64,000 nt of DNA, taken from CALBPI01 sp045110335 (GTDB taxonomy: Bacteria; Pseudomonadota; Gammaproteobacteria; Steroidobacterales; Woeseiaceae). This document shows, piece by piece, positions 17,877 through 27,007 of the stretch. How positions within the stretch are numbered: position 1 is the stretch's first letter; each line of letters opens with the position of its first letter. The position numbers and the translations under genes are program-made. Under the pieces are notes generated by a model. The model was not told the DNA's origin. It saw nothing but the letters and a program-made list of their open reading frames with translations, and made no database searches. Where the stretch lies: positions 53,483 through 117,482 of the forward strand of contig JBGCGB010000020.1 of assembly GCA_045110335.1 (NCBI GenBank), written 5' to 3'.

Positions 17877-20018
17877 TTAGCCGAAGTGATCCTTGAGTAT
17901 CAGCACCTTGTCGTCGCCGCGCTTGCAGTGTTGGTTGAGATATTCCAGCAACTCTTTCAACGGCATCGGTCTGGCGAAAAGATAGCCTTGCGCATAGTCG
18001 CAACCGATCTCGCGAAGAAACTCGAGCTGTTCCGGATGTTCTACGGCTTCGGCTACTACCGGCAGATGCATGTTGTGACACATGTCGGTGATGGCTTGTG
18101 TGACAATTCTCGCGTTTTCACCTTGGGAAATGCCATCGATGAATTCACTGTCGATCTTGATGCCGCTGACCGGCAGCATGTCGATATGTTTCAGTGTTGC
18201 AATCCGGGTGCCGAAGTTATCGATCCAAATACTAACGCCCAAATCACGTAGTCGCTGGATATTGGTGGCAGCATGTTCGAGATGACGCATCACGGTTTTT
18301 TCGCGAACTTCTAATCGAATAAGATGACCGTCTAGACCGTATTGTTCCAAAGCCGCTTCGACCTGGCCAAACAGTGCCGCATTGTTCAAATGCAACGAAG
18401 CGACATTGGCGGCCGCTTGAAGCTTGGTGAAACCGGCTTCCCTGATGGCATTGAGGTCTTTGATCAATTGATGGATCACGAACTTGTCGAGATGTTCAAT
18501 GCGACCTGTCTGTTCGGCTAGCTGCACGAACCTAGACGGCTGTACGTAACCGAGCACCGGATGGTGCCAACGAGCGAAAGCCTCGACCGCGACGACCGTC
18601 CCGTCTTTGCTATCAACGATCGGTTGGTAGTGCAGATCAAGTCCCCGATCGAACAATACTTGCTCGAGATCGGTTTCCAGCGAGGATTCGCGGGTGGCTG
18701 TCCCGTCCCGACCGCGTTCGAAGAAGCGAAAGGTATTTCTGCCGTCTTGTTTGGCACGATACATTGCGCGGTCGGCGTACCGGAGCAGTGTGTTTAGATC
18801 GTCACTATCGGTTGGGCACAGGGTGATGCCGACACTCGCCCCGATTTTGAAAGACTGATTGTCGATAATGATGGGTTCCCGCAGGCACTCAATGACGGCA
18901 TTGGCAATCGCTTCAGCTGGTTGCTTGCCGTCAATGTGGGTCATCGTAATCGTGAATTCATCGCCACCCAGTCGCGCCAGGCTGGTACGGCAAATTTTCT
19001 TGGCATTGTATTGATTGACCATGGCGGTCAGTCGGTCGGCGACTTCAATCAGAAACGCATCGCCAGCCTCATGACCGAGCGTGTCATTCACTTTCTTGAA
19101 GTCATCAAGATCGATGAAAAGCAACGCGACCATGCCGCCATCACGCTGGCTGCGGTCAATGGACTCGGTCAGATGCCTTTTTAGAAATGCCCGGTTAGGA
19201 AGTCGGGTGAGGCTGTCGTGATAAGCCAAGTAAGCGGCTTCGCCGGATGACTGGGTTAAATCCCGGCGCATCTGTTCAATACTGCCGGCTAACCATCCAA
19301 TTTCATCACCGCGCCCCTTAGCGGGTAGCGCGGCGGTTTGACCTTGACCACTGGCACGCGCATAACTCGCCAATGCCAGGATCGGTCGCGCGAAATGTCT
19401 CGCTGCGATCCAGGCTAGTAGCAAGCCGGCCAATAACGTCAAGACGGCATATCCAATGACGTGCTTGATGGCGTCTCGCCGGTGTTGTGCGGATAATTTT
19501 GCCAGCTCCCGATTGATGGCTTGCCCCTGCACTAAGGCCGGCGTCAGCGACATCATCAAATGCACGCTACCGAGCTTTTGCTCACCCAAGAAAATAGGCG
19601 TCATCATATGTTGCTGTTCAGGGTCGTCGTTGCTGTCACCTTGCGGCATGGTTAGCGCCTGGCCGTAACTGGCCACATGGGCACTACCGTCATGCACGAT
19701 ATTGCTCTGGTCGTCGAGAATGACGACCGACTCCACGCCGTCGATTTGCATCGTCTCGTTGATGATCTCGCGCATTTCACGCATATCTAATGCATAGAGC
19801 GCGTTGACAGAGCGTTGCGCGACGATGGCGCCAATATCATCGCCGCGTACCGTAATTTGTTCGGTCAGGCTCCGTTGCAAAGCGCTGGCGCTTTCATTGC
19901 GCAGGTCTTCGCCGGTTTGTTCCAACTGATGCACAAACAGCGCACCGAAGGTTGCCACAACAACCAGCACGGTGCTGGTGATCACGAGTGCATAACGCGC
20001 TGTTAGCTTAAGTTTCAT
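17877..20018 (-). CDS. membrane GGDEF-EAL protein with HAMP domain
   Basis: This 713-residue protein has an N-terminal TM helix (about 7-29), a periplasmic sensor region to ~185, a second TM helix, HAMP (~205-255), GGDEF (~265-430) and EAL (~450-700). The cyclase motif reads LGGDEF, consistent with activity. The EAL domain is altered: EAF replaces EAL, and the DDFGT metal motif reads DNFGT, with E in VVAEAVE retained. It may therefore bind rather than hydrolyse c-di-GMP. It follows the PhnD-like periplasmic protein gene by one base, suggesting that protein supplies the input. Confidence 0.9.
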   Translation of the reverse strand: MKLKLTARYALVITSTVLVVVATFGALFVHQLEQTGEDLRNESASALQRSLTEQITVRGDDIGAIVAQRSVNALYALDMREMREIINETMQIDGVESVVILDDQSNIVHDGSAHVASYGQALTMPQGDSNDDPEQQHMMTPIFLGEQKLGSVHLMMSLTPALVQGQAINRELAKLSAQHRRDAIKHVIGYAVLTLLAGLLLAWIAARHFARPILALASYARASGQGQTAALPAKGRGDEIGWLAGSIEQMRRDLTQSSGEAAYLAYHDSLTRLPNRAFLKRHLTESIDRSQRDGGMVALLFIDLDDFKKVNDTLGHEAGDAFLIEVADRLTAMVNQYNAKKICRTSLARLGGDEFTITMTHIDGKQPAEAIANAVIECLREPIIIDNQSFKIGASVGITLCPTDSDDLNTLLRYADRAMYRAKQDGRNTFRFFERGRDGTATRESSLETDLEQVLFDRGLDLHYQPIVDSKDGTVVAVEAFARWHHPVLGYVQPSRFVQLAEQTGRIEHLDKFVIHQLIKDLNAIREAGFTKLQAAANVASLHLNNAALFGQVEAALEQYGLDGHLIRLEVREKTVMRHLEHAATNIQRLRDLGVSIWIDNFGTRIATLKHIDMLPVSGIKIDSEFIDGISQGENARIVTQAITDMCHNMHLPVVAEAVEHPEQLEFLREIGCDYAQGYLFARPMPLKELLEYLNQHCKRGDDKVLILKDHFG

Positions 20019-20019
20019 A

Positions 20020-20934
20020 TTAAGGAAACTGCTCTCGGAAGGCGGGAAGCTTTTCGGTGATGCCTTGCAGTGCCATCAGTGACTCATCGGTCAATGCATC
20101 GAATTTCGCGGTTCGATCATAGGCGGCCAGTGCATTCGTCGCGGCCTCGTCTTCGTGCAAGGACATCAGGACGTTCTTTAACGCCTTTTTGAGTTTTGGA
20201 TCCAGACCGCCGCGTACCAACTCGATAGCACGCGGTAGCTCCTCGGAAGCCGCAAAAATCTGCATATCCTGAAGAAACTCAACAGGAACAATATTACGAT
20301 CTTTCCAGTCGCTATCGCTCAAAACACCGGCATCCACCAAGCCCTTGTGAACCCACATTGCCGTGTTGTACTCATTACCTGAATACACATAGCCGAAGGT
20401 TTCAGGTTTCGGTGTTTCTCTGGGCGTGGCGAGGCCATCCAGGGTCAACTCGAGCGCGCTCATCATGGATGCCGGCATGAAAAAACCGGATGTCGAATTA
20501 CGATGTTCGAAGGCGACAATCCGATCCTCCAAATCTTCGATCTTGTCGATGCCACGGTCTTTCCGCGCGAAGAAAATGCTGCGATACGATTGCGTACCAT
20601 CTTTCCACTTGCGCACCAGATATTCGGCGCCAGCCCGTTCATGTAAATAAACGGCTGCAAATGGGGTTTCGCTGACCCAATCAATCCGACCGTCGCGAAG
20701 CAGGTTAACCATCTGGCGACGATTCGGCACGACCAGTACCTCGACGCTCTCGATGCCATAAGGTTTCAGCGCTTCTTGCACATAGTCTGCGATCGGTCGC
20801 ATGACGGCATGTTGGGCTTGAGGGTCGTCGTGCGTGGCGCCGATGACCAATACCCGCTCGGCAGCGTAAGCGACGTTTCCGGCAAGCAACAGAAAACCGC
20901 ACGCTATGGTGATTTTCAGAATGGAATTCATCAT
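20020..20934 (-). CDS. PhnD-like periplasmic substrate-binding protein, probable sensor partner
   Basis: This 304-residue protein has a signal peptide (about 1-24, ending AYA). Landmarks include VLVIGATHDDPQAQHAVMRPIADYVQ near the start and the RDGRIDWVSETPFAAVYL and FEHRNSTSGFF blocks of phosphonate/phosphite-type binding proteins. There is no transporter permease or ATPase beside it; instead the GGDEF-EAL gene starts one base later. This arrangement implies a ligand-sensing role that feeds the diguanylate cyclase. The ligand is unknown. Confidence 0.85.
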   Translation of the reverse strand: MMNSILKITIACGFLLLAGNVAYAAERVLVIGATHDDPQAQHAVMRPIADYVQEALKPYGIESVEVLVVPNRRQMVNLLRDGRIDWVSETPFAAVYLHERAGAEYLVRKWKDGTQSYRSIFFARKDRGIDKIEDLEDRIVAFEHRNSTSGFFMPASMMSALELTLDGLATPRETPKPETFGYVYSGNEYNTAMWVHKGLVDAGVLSDSDWKDRNIVPVEFLQDMQIFAASEELPRAIELVRGGLDPKLKKALKNVLMSLHEDEAATNALAAYDRTAKFDALTDESLMALQGITEKLPAFREQFP

Positions 20935-21030
20935 TACGACAAGGCAACCCGTGAAGCCTTGGATTATCGCACAGGCTCGCGTGCGTCAGATGCGATCGGC
21001 AGGTTTTTTTCTAATTGTGTGCGCTGTTAC

Positions 21031-22068
21031 TCAAATAATGCCGTCATCAATGAGCTTTTGAATACGGGCTTTTTGAGCTTCCGCAAAATGACTGCGGTTT
21101 GGCGTAATGACATTGCCGTCTTTGAGCAGCGCATCCCGGTCGGACTGATCAGCATACGTCTCGGCAAAGATGCCAAGCTTTTGGCGTGCCAGCATGTTTT
21201 GCATGCCCGGTCGCCGACGCCAGCGACGTAACCCGGCCAAGTCCAGTTCAGCATTCGCCACCATCGATTCGCCGTAGCCCGCTTCGGCGAGCACGTTGCC
21301 TTGCCAATCGACAATTTTCGACATGCCATCGGTGGATGCCGCAGGGACGGACATGCCGACGATCGATGCGCTATTGGCAGAGACAACATAAGCATTGTTC
21401 TCGAACGCACGCGCACGCTTGCCGACGTCTTTGGTGGTCAGTTTGGGGCTGCCTACTTCGCTCGTGGAATGCACAAAAACTTCGGCACCACGCATGGCTA
21501 ACGATCGTGCAACTTCAGGGTAGAGAATTTCCTCGGACGCGATTGCTGCAATCTTGCCGAGTGTCGTATCGGCAACGGGAAACAACGCCTCTTCGCCATA
21601 GCGTTCCAGATAACGGGTCAGTACATCATAGGGCGAGGGTGCAAACAGTGACTGCAGGCGTCGATATCGTAAAACTACTTCACCGGTGTCGTCGATCAGG
21701 AAGCTCGTTTGAAAATATAGGTTTTCGAAGTGCGGGTCGACTTCATAGGCGTTGCCCGCTAAGAATAGATGATGCTTCTGGGCGATTTCGCTGAGTGCAT
21801 CGTATTCAGGCCCGTCTTGCTGCAAGGCGGCAAGCGCAGACCATTCCGGTATGGATTCGCCCATCGGAAAGCTGGTTAGAAAATATTCCGGGAGAACAAC
21901 TAGCCTGGAGTCCGGGCCAATAAAACCCTTTGCGCCGGCTATTTGACGATCAATGCGGGTGATGGAGCGCATCATCATGGCGCGGGCATCGTCGATACTT
22001 TGCCCATTGACGGCATCGCAGCGTGTTTGCAGCGCGATGGCACGCCAATAATCTATTCTTTCGTTCAT
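21031..22068 (-). CDS. nitrilase-superfamily protein with substituted catalytic triad
   Basis: This 345-residue protein has a carbon-nitrogen hydrolase fold. The catalytic Glu is present (VVLPEYFLTSFPMGE), but the Lys position in the YRK motif reads RYRRLQ and the nucleophile position reads ASEEILYPEVAR, so Cys is replaced by Ser (codon TCC). The rest of the fold is well kept, including GAEVFVHSTSE. It may be a binding protein, or use different chemistry. It is divergent from the VOC gene, sharing a 98-bp gap with a weak operator-like site. The family call is firm; activity is doubtful. Confidence 0.85.
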   Translation of the reverse strand: MNERIDYWRAIALQTRCDAVNGQSIDDARAMMMRSITRIDRQIAGAKGFIGPDSRLVVLPEYFLTSFPMGESIPEWSALAALQQDGPEYDALSEIAQKHHLFLAGNAYEVDPHFENLYFQTSFLIDDTGEVVLRYRRLQSLFAPSPYDVLTRYLERYGEEALFPVADTTLGKIAAIASEEILYPEVARSLAMRGAEVFVHSTSEVGSPKLTTKDVGKRARAFENNAYVVSANSASIVGMSVPAASTDGMSKIVDWQGNVLAEAGYGESMVANAELDLAGLRRWRRRPGMQNMLARQKLGIFAETYADQSDRDALLKDGNVITPNRSHFAEAQKARIQKLIDDGII

Positions 22069-22119
22069 CGGTTACTCATCTCAAAGCCGTCCCTAGCAAA
22101 CGCGATCGAAATTGTATGT

Positions 22120-22139
22120 TTGTTACGACTTTAATACAA
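22120..22139. promoter_or_regulatory. weak operator-like site E
   Basis: TTGTTACG-ACTT-TAATACAA matches site C at 12 of 16 arm positions with the same four-base spacer. It lies between the divergent nitrilase-like and VOC genes. A longer imperfect symmetry (ATTGTAT/ATACAAT) spans 22111-22140. Confidence 0.35.
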
Positions 22140-22166
22140 TTTATTCATAGACTTATCAGGTTACCT

Positions 22167-23066
22167 ATGCAACTGATCCGTTGTGCAACGCTGAGCGTGA
22201 CTAACATCGAGGCAGCGACGGATCGCTATTGCCGTTGGCTTGATTATCAGTGTGTCGAGCAAGGCGAACTTTCGCCACTGCTCGCCCGGAGCTGGCGGGC
22301 GCCAGATTCGGCCGGTGCGCCGTTCACAGTGCTGAAACCGGCTAGCGGTCGAGCAGTATACTTACGACTGGTGCAGGCGCCCGCACATGCGGATTATCGT
22401 CCACTCCGCACCTTCGGATGGAATGCGATCGAGATCTGCGTCAATGATGTGCATGCCGTTGCCGAACGAATGGCGACCTCTCCATTTGAAATCATCGGGC
22501 CGCCGCAGGCGATTGAAGGGTTGTCAGCCATTCTGCCGATGCAGGTTCGCGGCCCGGATAACGAAATCGTTTATTTCACGGAAATCCGGAGCGATTTGCC
22601 CGACTTTGATTTACCGCGCGCGTCATCGCTGATCGACAGTCTCTTTATTCTGGTGATGGGATGCAGCGATTTGGCGCTATCACGTGAGTGGATCAAAGCG
22701 CATCTTTGTTTGGACGTGGGTCGATCAAGCATGGCACTGGTTTACACGATGATTTCCAAAGCCTATGGTCAACCGGAAGCGACCGAACACGTCATCGCAA
22801 CGATGATTCACGAGAAAGATGTGTTCCTGGAGTTAGACCAGTATCCCGCTGCGGCGACGACACGGCAGCGGCAAGGCGCTTTTCTGTACCCGGGGGTTAG
22901 TATCGGTACGTTTATGCATCCGCAGTTCGAGCAAGTTGCTGCAAACTGTGAGCCATTGTGGACGGCACCGCCCGCAGTTCATGACTCCTGCGTTTACGCC
23001 GGTCGACGATCGGCGACCGTAGCCGCGCCCGATGGCACGTTGTTCGAGATCGTTGACGGCCACTAA
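22167..23066 (+). CDS. VOC-superfamily protein (two-domain)
   Basis: The product is 299 residues from the ATG at 22167, inside a longer frame whose upstream part covers the promoter gap. It shows two halves with vicinal-oxygen-chelate character: an N-terminal unit (LIRCATLSVTNIEAATDRYCRWLDY) and a second unit near residue 180 (LFILVMGCSDLALSREWI). Two-domain members include extradiol dioxygenases and glyoxalase-like isomerases. A metal-binding triad is not obvious to me, so the reaction is unclear. Its location suggests a step in the same catabolic route. Confidence 0.75.
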   Translation: MQLIRCATLSVTNIEAATDRYCRWLDYQCVEQGELSPLLARSWRAPDSAGAPFTVLKPASGRAVYLRLVQAPAHADYRPLRTFGWNAIEICVNDVHAVAERMATSPFEIIGPPQAIEGLSAILPMQVRGPDNEIVYFTEIRSDLPDFDLPRASSLIDSLFILVMGCSDLALSREWIKAHLCLDVGRSSMALVYTMISKAYGQPEATEHVIATMIHEKDVFLELDQYPAAATTRQRQGAFLYPGVSIGTFMHPQFEQVAANCEPLWTAPPAVHDSCVYAGRRSATVAAPDGTLFEIVDGH

Positions 23067-24316
23067 TCCTCAGGCGGGTAGGTTTGATAGCGGCCGAGTG
23101 CTAACAGTGGCAGTGCCGCGAGCGGGATCACAAACAAAGCGTAGCCAAGAATGGTGTCATAGCTGCCGGTCGCTTCAAACGATAGGCCGTACAACCATGG
23201 ACCGAAGCCCGCGCCGAGCCCAAAAATCGCATACATGAATCCATAGATTGCCGCATACCGTTTTAACCCGAAGTACTTCGAGACCAGGAAGGCGAGCAAG
23301 TCGTACTCAACGCCGGCAGCCAGCCCGAGCGAGATATTGCCCATCGCGACCATCGCAAATGAAGGATCAGTGCTGCGGATTACAAGACAAAACAGGATTG
23401 GCATCGTCAAGATGATTGCCGAAACGGCGGGTGCCCAGAAGTGGTCAATCAATATGCCGCCGATAAGTCTGCCCGCGACGACCGACAGCGGTACGAAGGT
23501 GCCCAATGCGACGGCTTGTTCTGTTGAAAAGCCTTCGTTGGTCATGATGTGTTCGATACCCGGTATCGGTCCGCCGATGATGAACGAGAGCGGTAGGAAC
23601 GAATACGCTAAAAGCCAAAACCGCCAATTCGTTAGGGCCTCTCCAAGCTCCATGCCACCCGGGTTTGGTGACAACTTGATTTCCCGGGCTGCCGCGAGTG
23701 CTTCGACCCTTTTCTTTGCTTTCTCGTCATCGGTATCATGAAACATGAAGAATGCAATAGGCCATGAAATCAACAAGGGAAGGAGGCCTAACCCGACGTA
23801 AGCGCCGCGCCAACCGACAACAGGAATCAATGCTGCGACCAGAAGTTTCGATAAGAAACCTGAAAGGCCTGTGCCGATCAAGGCGATGCCCAGCGCCAGT
23901 CCGCGCGAGTCATGGAACCAACGATTGACGGCGCGAGTGAAGGTGATCGGTAACGTGCCAACGCCCAATGTCGCCAGCAAACCCCAAAGGAATAGATAAA
24001 GTACGACGGAGCCGTTGTTCAACGCCATCGCCATTAGGCCCAGCGAAAATAGGGGAATGGCAACCAGCACCACTTTCCGCACCCCGATCTTGTCAGCGAG
24101 ATGGCCGACGGTAGGTCCGAGAAACATCGCGCACAATGTGAAGACGGTGAACGCACTCAGGATGGTGTCAACGCTCCACCCGAACTCCTGAGTGTAAGGT
24201 CCGATGAAGACGCCGAGCGTATAGAAGGGCAGCGGCGACATACCGAGTGCGATGCCGAACATCGATGCGACGACGACGGGCCAACCGTATTTGAACTCTG
24301 TGTACTTGTTGCTCAT
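23063..24316 (-). CDS. major facilitator superfamily transporter
   Basis: The product is about 417 residues from the ATG at 24316; the longer frame overlaps the upstream lyase gene. Twelve hydrophobic helices are visible, with the MFS loop motif GHLADKIGVRKV between helices 2 and 3 and a central cytoplasmic loop rich in Lys and Ala. It resembles monocarboxylate/oxalate:formate-type carriers. It follows the HMG-CoA-lyase-family gene by 13 bases, so it probably imports the acid degraded by that enzyme. Confidence 0.9.
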   Translation of the reverse strand: MSNKYTEFKYGWPVVVASMFGIALGMSPLPFYTLGVFIGPYTQEFGWSVDTILSAFTVFTLCAMFLGPTVGHLADKIGVRKVVLVAIPLFSLGLMAMALNNGSVVLYLFLWGLLATLGVGTLPITFTRAVNRWFHDSRGLALGIALIGTGLSGFLSKLLVAALIPVVGWRGAYVGLGLLPLLISWPIAFFMFHDTDDEKAKKRVEALAAAREIKLSPNPGGMELGEALTNWRFWLLAYSFLPLSFIIGGPIPGIEHIMTNEGFSTEQAVALGTFVPLSVVAGRLIGGILIDHFWAPAVSAIILTMPILFCLVIRSTDPSFAMVAMGNISLGLAAGVEYDLLAFLVSKYFGLKRYAAIYGFMYAIFGLGAGFGPWLYGLSFEATGSYDTILGYALFVIPLAALPLLALGRYQTYPPED

Positions 24317-24329
24317 CTGTGTCCTATGG

Positions 24330-25268
24330 TCATGCTGATTTCCGCTGACTGTCAAAGCCGAGCGGCAAACCTGCGTCCGGCGTGAATCCGTAGAGTGGCT
24401 CATCCGGTAGTGCTGTTGCAATGATTTGGCGAACAGACAATAGTTTTTCGATATCGATGCCGGTGTTGACACCCATCGCCTCAAACATAAACACCAGATC
24501 CTCGGTTACGATATTACCGCTGGCGCCGGGCGCGAACGGGCAACCGCCTAATCCGCCAAGCGATGAGTCGAATGTTGTGAGCCCGGCCTCGAACGCTGCG
24601 ATAACGTTGGCGAGCCCGAGACCACGGGTGTTGTGCAAATGAATGCCGGTCAGATGCTTTTCTCCGACAACGCTACGAACGGATTTTACAAGACGCGTCA
24701 CCGCTGCCGGGTCGGCATAGCCGGTCGTATCTGAGAGCCCGACCTCGTCGCACCCACACTGCATCAGTGTTTCGGCGATCCGTAAGATTTGCGCCTCGTC
24801 AATGGCGCCCTCCAGCGTGCATCCGAAGACGGTCGACAGGCTGCCCTCCAGGTGAGGGCGTTCGTCAGATGGCAGCGCATCAATCGCCGCGCGAATACGG
24901 CGAATCTCGTCAAACATCTGCTCATGGGTGCGCCGCACGTTTTTTAAGCTATGCGTTTCGGAAACCGACAACGGAACCGTGATCTTGTGAACGCCAGTGG
25001 CTAATGCATTTTCCGCGCCCCGTAAATTGGGTACTAGAACGGCGATCTCCAGGTCCTGAATCGACTGGGCATGCCTGACAACATCGGCGGTATCCGCCAA
25101 TTGCGGCAAGATTTTCGCGGGTACGAAGGAGCCGACCTCAATCTCGCGAAAACCACAGGCAGCTTGGGCGTCAATCCAGCGACACTTCGCTTCCGTCGCC
25201 ATGATTGATTGGCAATTTTGTAGCCCGTCGCGTGGACCGACTTCGCTTATCAAAACGTCAGCTTGCAT
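24330..25268 (-). CDS. HMG-CoA lyase-family retro-aldolase
   Basis: This TIM-barrel lyase of about 312 residues carries all family landmarks: EVGPRDGLQN (metal and catalytic Arg/Asp), VPLSVSETHSLKN, the metal histidines in GIHLHNTRG, and the flexible catalytic loop GGCPFAPGASGN with its Cys. I choose the start at 25268, preceded by CAGGAAAAC, over 25292, which would sit only seven bases from the operator. The family cleaves 3-hydroxy-3-alkyl-glutaryl-CoA-type thioesters to acetyl-CoA and a keto acid. It is divergent from a CoA-transferase that could make its substrate. Confidence 0.92.
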   Translation of the reverse strand: MQADVLISEVGPRDGLQNCQSIMATEAKCRWIDAQAACGFREIEVGSFVPAKILPQLADTADVVRHAQSIQDLEIAVLVPNLRGAENALATGVHKITVPLSVSETHSLKNVRRTHEQMFDEIRRIRAAIDALPSDERPHLEGSLSTVFGCTLEGAIDEAQILRIAETLMQCGCDEVGLSDTTGYADPAAVTRLVKSVRSVVGEKHLTGIHLHNTRGLGLANVIAAFEAGLTTFDSSLGGLGGCPFAPGASGNIVTEDLVFMFEAMGVNTGIDIEKLLSVRQIIATALPDEPLYGFTPDAGLPLGFDSQRKSA

Positions 25269-25299
25269 GTTTTCCTGCGCCGTAGCGCCCATAGCTAAT

Positions 25300-25319
25300 T
25301 TGTTATAATGTTATAACAA
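25300..25319. promoter_or_regulatory. operator-like palindrome, site C (best match)
   Basis: TTGTTATA-ATGT-TATAACAA is perfect; read as two 11-base arms around TG the symmetry extends over 25298-25321. It lies in the gap between the divergent lyase and CoA-transferase genes. Confidence 0.75.
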
Positions 25320-25374
25320 ATGACGCCTGTGCGACAGGCCAGCCACGTGAGGAATGTACGATTGGAAAACGTCA

Positions 25375-26556
25375 ATGAGTGATGAACAAACCCCGTTGGC
25401 GGGACTAAAAGTCGTTGAGTTATCACACATGGTGATGGGTCCCTCGGTGGGCTTGATCCTCGGCGATCTTGGGGCCGATGTGATCAAGGTGGAGCCACCC
25501 GGCGGCGACAAAACCCGGCGGTTACGCGGGTCAGGAGCCGGCTATTTTGCCATGTACAACCGGAACAAACGTAGTATCTGCGTGGACGTCAAAGCACCCG
25601 AAGGGCTCGCTATCGTGCGTGATCTGGTGGCTGATGCCGATATCCTGATCGAGAATTTCCGCAGCGGCACAATGGATCGGTTGGGCTTGTCCTATGAAAA
25701 GCTCAGCGAAAACAATCCCGGGCTGATCTACTGCTCATCGCGCGGTTTCCTTGCCGGGCCTTACGAGCAACGCACAGCGCTCGATGAAGTTGCCCAAATG
25801 ATGGGTGGATTGGCTTATATGACGGGCCCGCCGGGTCGGCCATTGCGTGCTGGCGCTTCTGTCATCGATGTCACCGGCGGCATGTTCGCGGTCATTGGTG
25901 TGTTGGCTGCCGTCGAACAACGCCATCGAACGGGCAAAGGACAACAGGTCACGAGCGCGCTATACGAGACCACTGCGTTTTTGGTCGGGCAGCACATGGC
26001 CCAACTGGCCGTTACCGGCGAAGCGGCTCGCCCAATGCCGGTTCGGATCTCCGCTTGGGCGATTTACGATATTTTCGATACAGCCGATGACGAGCAGGTT
26101 TTTGTTGCTGTAGTGAGTGATGGCCAGTGGCAGCAGTTCTGCGAGTTTTTCGAACTCACCGAGTTTCAGGCGGATCGCTCATTGGATGAGAATTCGGCCC
26201 GTGTGGCCAAACGCGACGTTATTCTGCCCAAGGTGCGTGAGGTGTTAGGTAGTCTTGATAAGGCAACCCTGATGGCGAAGCTTGATCAAGTCGGGCTGCC
26301 CTATGCGCCTGTTTCCCGTCCGGAAGAGCTCTTCGATGACCCGCATTTGAATGCCGCCGGCGGGTTGCTCGATGTTACTGTTCCTGATGGCGCCGCAACC
26401 AAGCTGCCGGCACTGCCGGTGCAAATGGACGGGCAGCGACTGGGCGCACGCCGTGATGTGCCGTTGGCAGGCCAACACACGGATGATGTTCTGGCCGAGG
26501 TGGGGATTGATGCTGCGAAACTCGCTGCACTGCGTGACAGCGGTGTGGTGGGCTAA
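25375..26556 (+). CDS. family III CoA-transferase (CaiB/BaiF)
   Basis: This protein of about 393 residues starts LAGLKVVELSHMVMGPSVG and has the family's GADVIKVEPPGGDKTR and NRNKRSICVDVK blocks, with the catalytic Asp probably in VIDVTGGMFAV. I prefer the ATG at 25375 to 25354, where GGA is too close to the start. These enzymes move CoA between carboxylic acids and are usual in acid and terpenoid catabolism. It is divergent from the HMG-CoA-lyase-family gene across palindrome C, so the two should be co-regulated. Confidence 0.92.
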   Translation: MSDEQTPLAGLKVVELSHMVMGPSVGLILGDLGADVIKVEPPGGDKTRRLRGSGAGYFAMYNRNKRSICVDVKAPEGLAIVRDLVADADILIENFRSGTMDRLGLSYEKLSENNPGLIYCSSRGFLAGPYEQRTALDEVAQMMGGLAYMTGPPGRPLRAGASVIDVTGGMFAVIGVLAAVEQRHRTGKGQQVTSALYETTAFLVGQHMAQLAVTGEAARPMPVRISAWAIYDIFDTADDEQVFVAVVSDGQWQQFCEFFELTEFQADRSLDENSARVAKRDVILPKVREVLGSLDKATLMAKLDQVGLPYAPVSRPEELFDDPHLNAAGGLLDVTVPDGAATKLPALPVQMDGQRLGARRDVPLAGQHTDDVLAEVGIDAAKLAALRDSGVVG

Positions 26557-26579
26557 TCGATCGAAACAGATGCGGCCTG

Positions 26580-26978
26580 CTACGACTCGGTAACAGGACG
26601 CGCTTTTGTTGCGTATTGGCGAATCTCATCCGCCGATTCCCAAATCACGCCGCCCATCCAACGGCCGGCCGATGCCGTGAACTCGCTTTTTTCGATGCGT
26701 CCGTAAAGCCCGCTCTTGAAATACGGGTCACCACCAACAATCCGATCAGCTTCGGCTTCATCGCTTGCCGCGACCAGAAAAAAACTGCCGCCTAAAGACG
26801 CCTCACCGACCGGCCGCATCGGGCCGCAAACCAGATATTCGTCACAGTGCTTCTCGACATACTCCAAATGCGCGTCGAGACATCGCTCGCGGGCATCACC
26901 GGGATTGTCGCTATCGAATGCCGTGATCATGAAAATTCTGGTGGACATTCTCGGAACGGTGGGTGCGTACTTGGCCAT
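26580..26978 (-). CDS. YCII-related protein
   Basis: This 132-residue protein (start 26978, AAGG eight bases upstream) has the YCII-domain pattern: ARERCLDAHLEYVEKHCDEYLVCGPMRP followed by GGSFFLVAASDEAEADRIVGGDPYF. The domain is a dimeric ferredoxin-like fold, with His and Asp forming a putative active site; members act as chloromuconolactone-type dehalogenases or have no known function. It follows NnrU on the same strand and precedes nothing obvious. Function not determined. Confidence 0.8.
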   Translation of the reverse strand: MAKYAPTVPRMSTRIFMITAFDSDNPGDARERCLDAHLEYVEKHCDEYLVCGPMRPVGEASLGGSFFLVAASDEAEADRIVGGDPYFKSGLYGRIEKSEFTASAGRWMGGVIWESADEIRQYATKARPVTES

Positions 26979-27007
26979 AGGGTAAACCTTCGAATCAGTG
27001 AGTCGTT

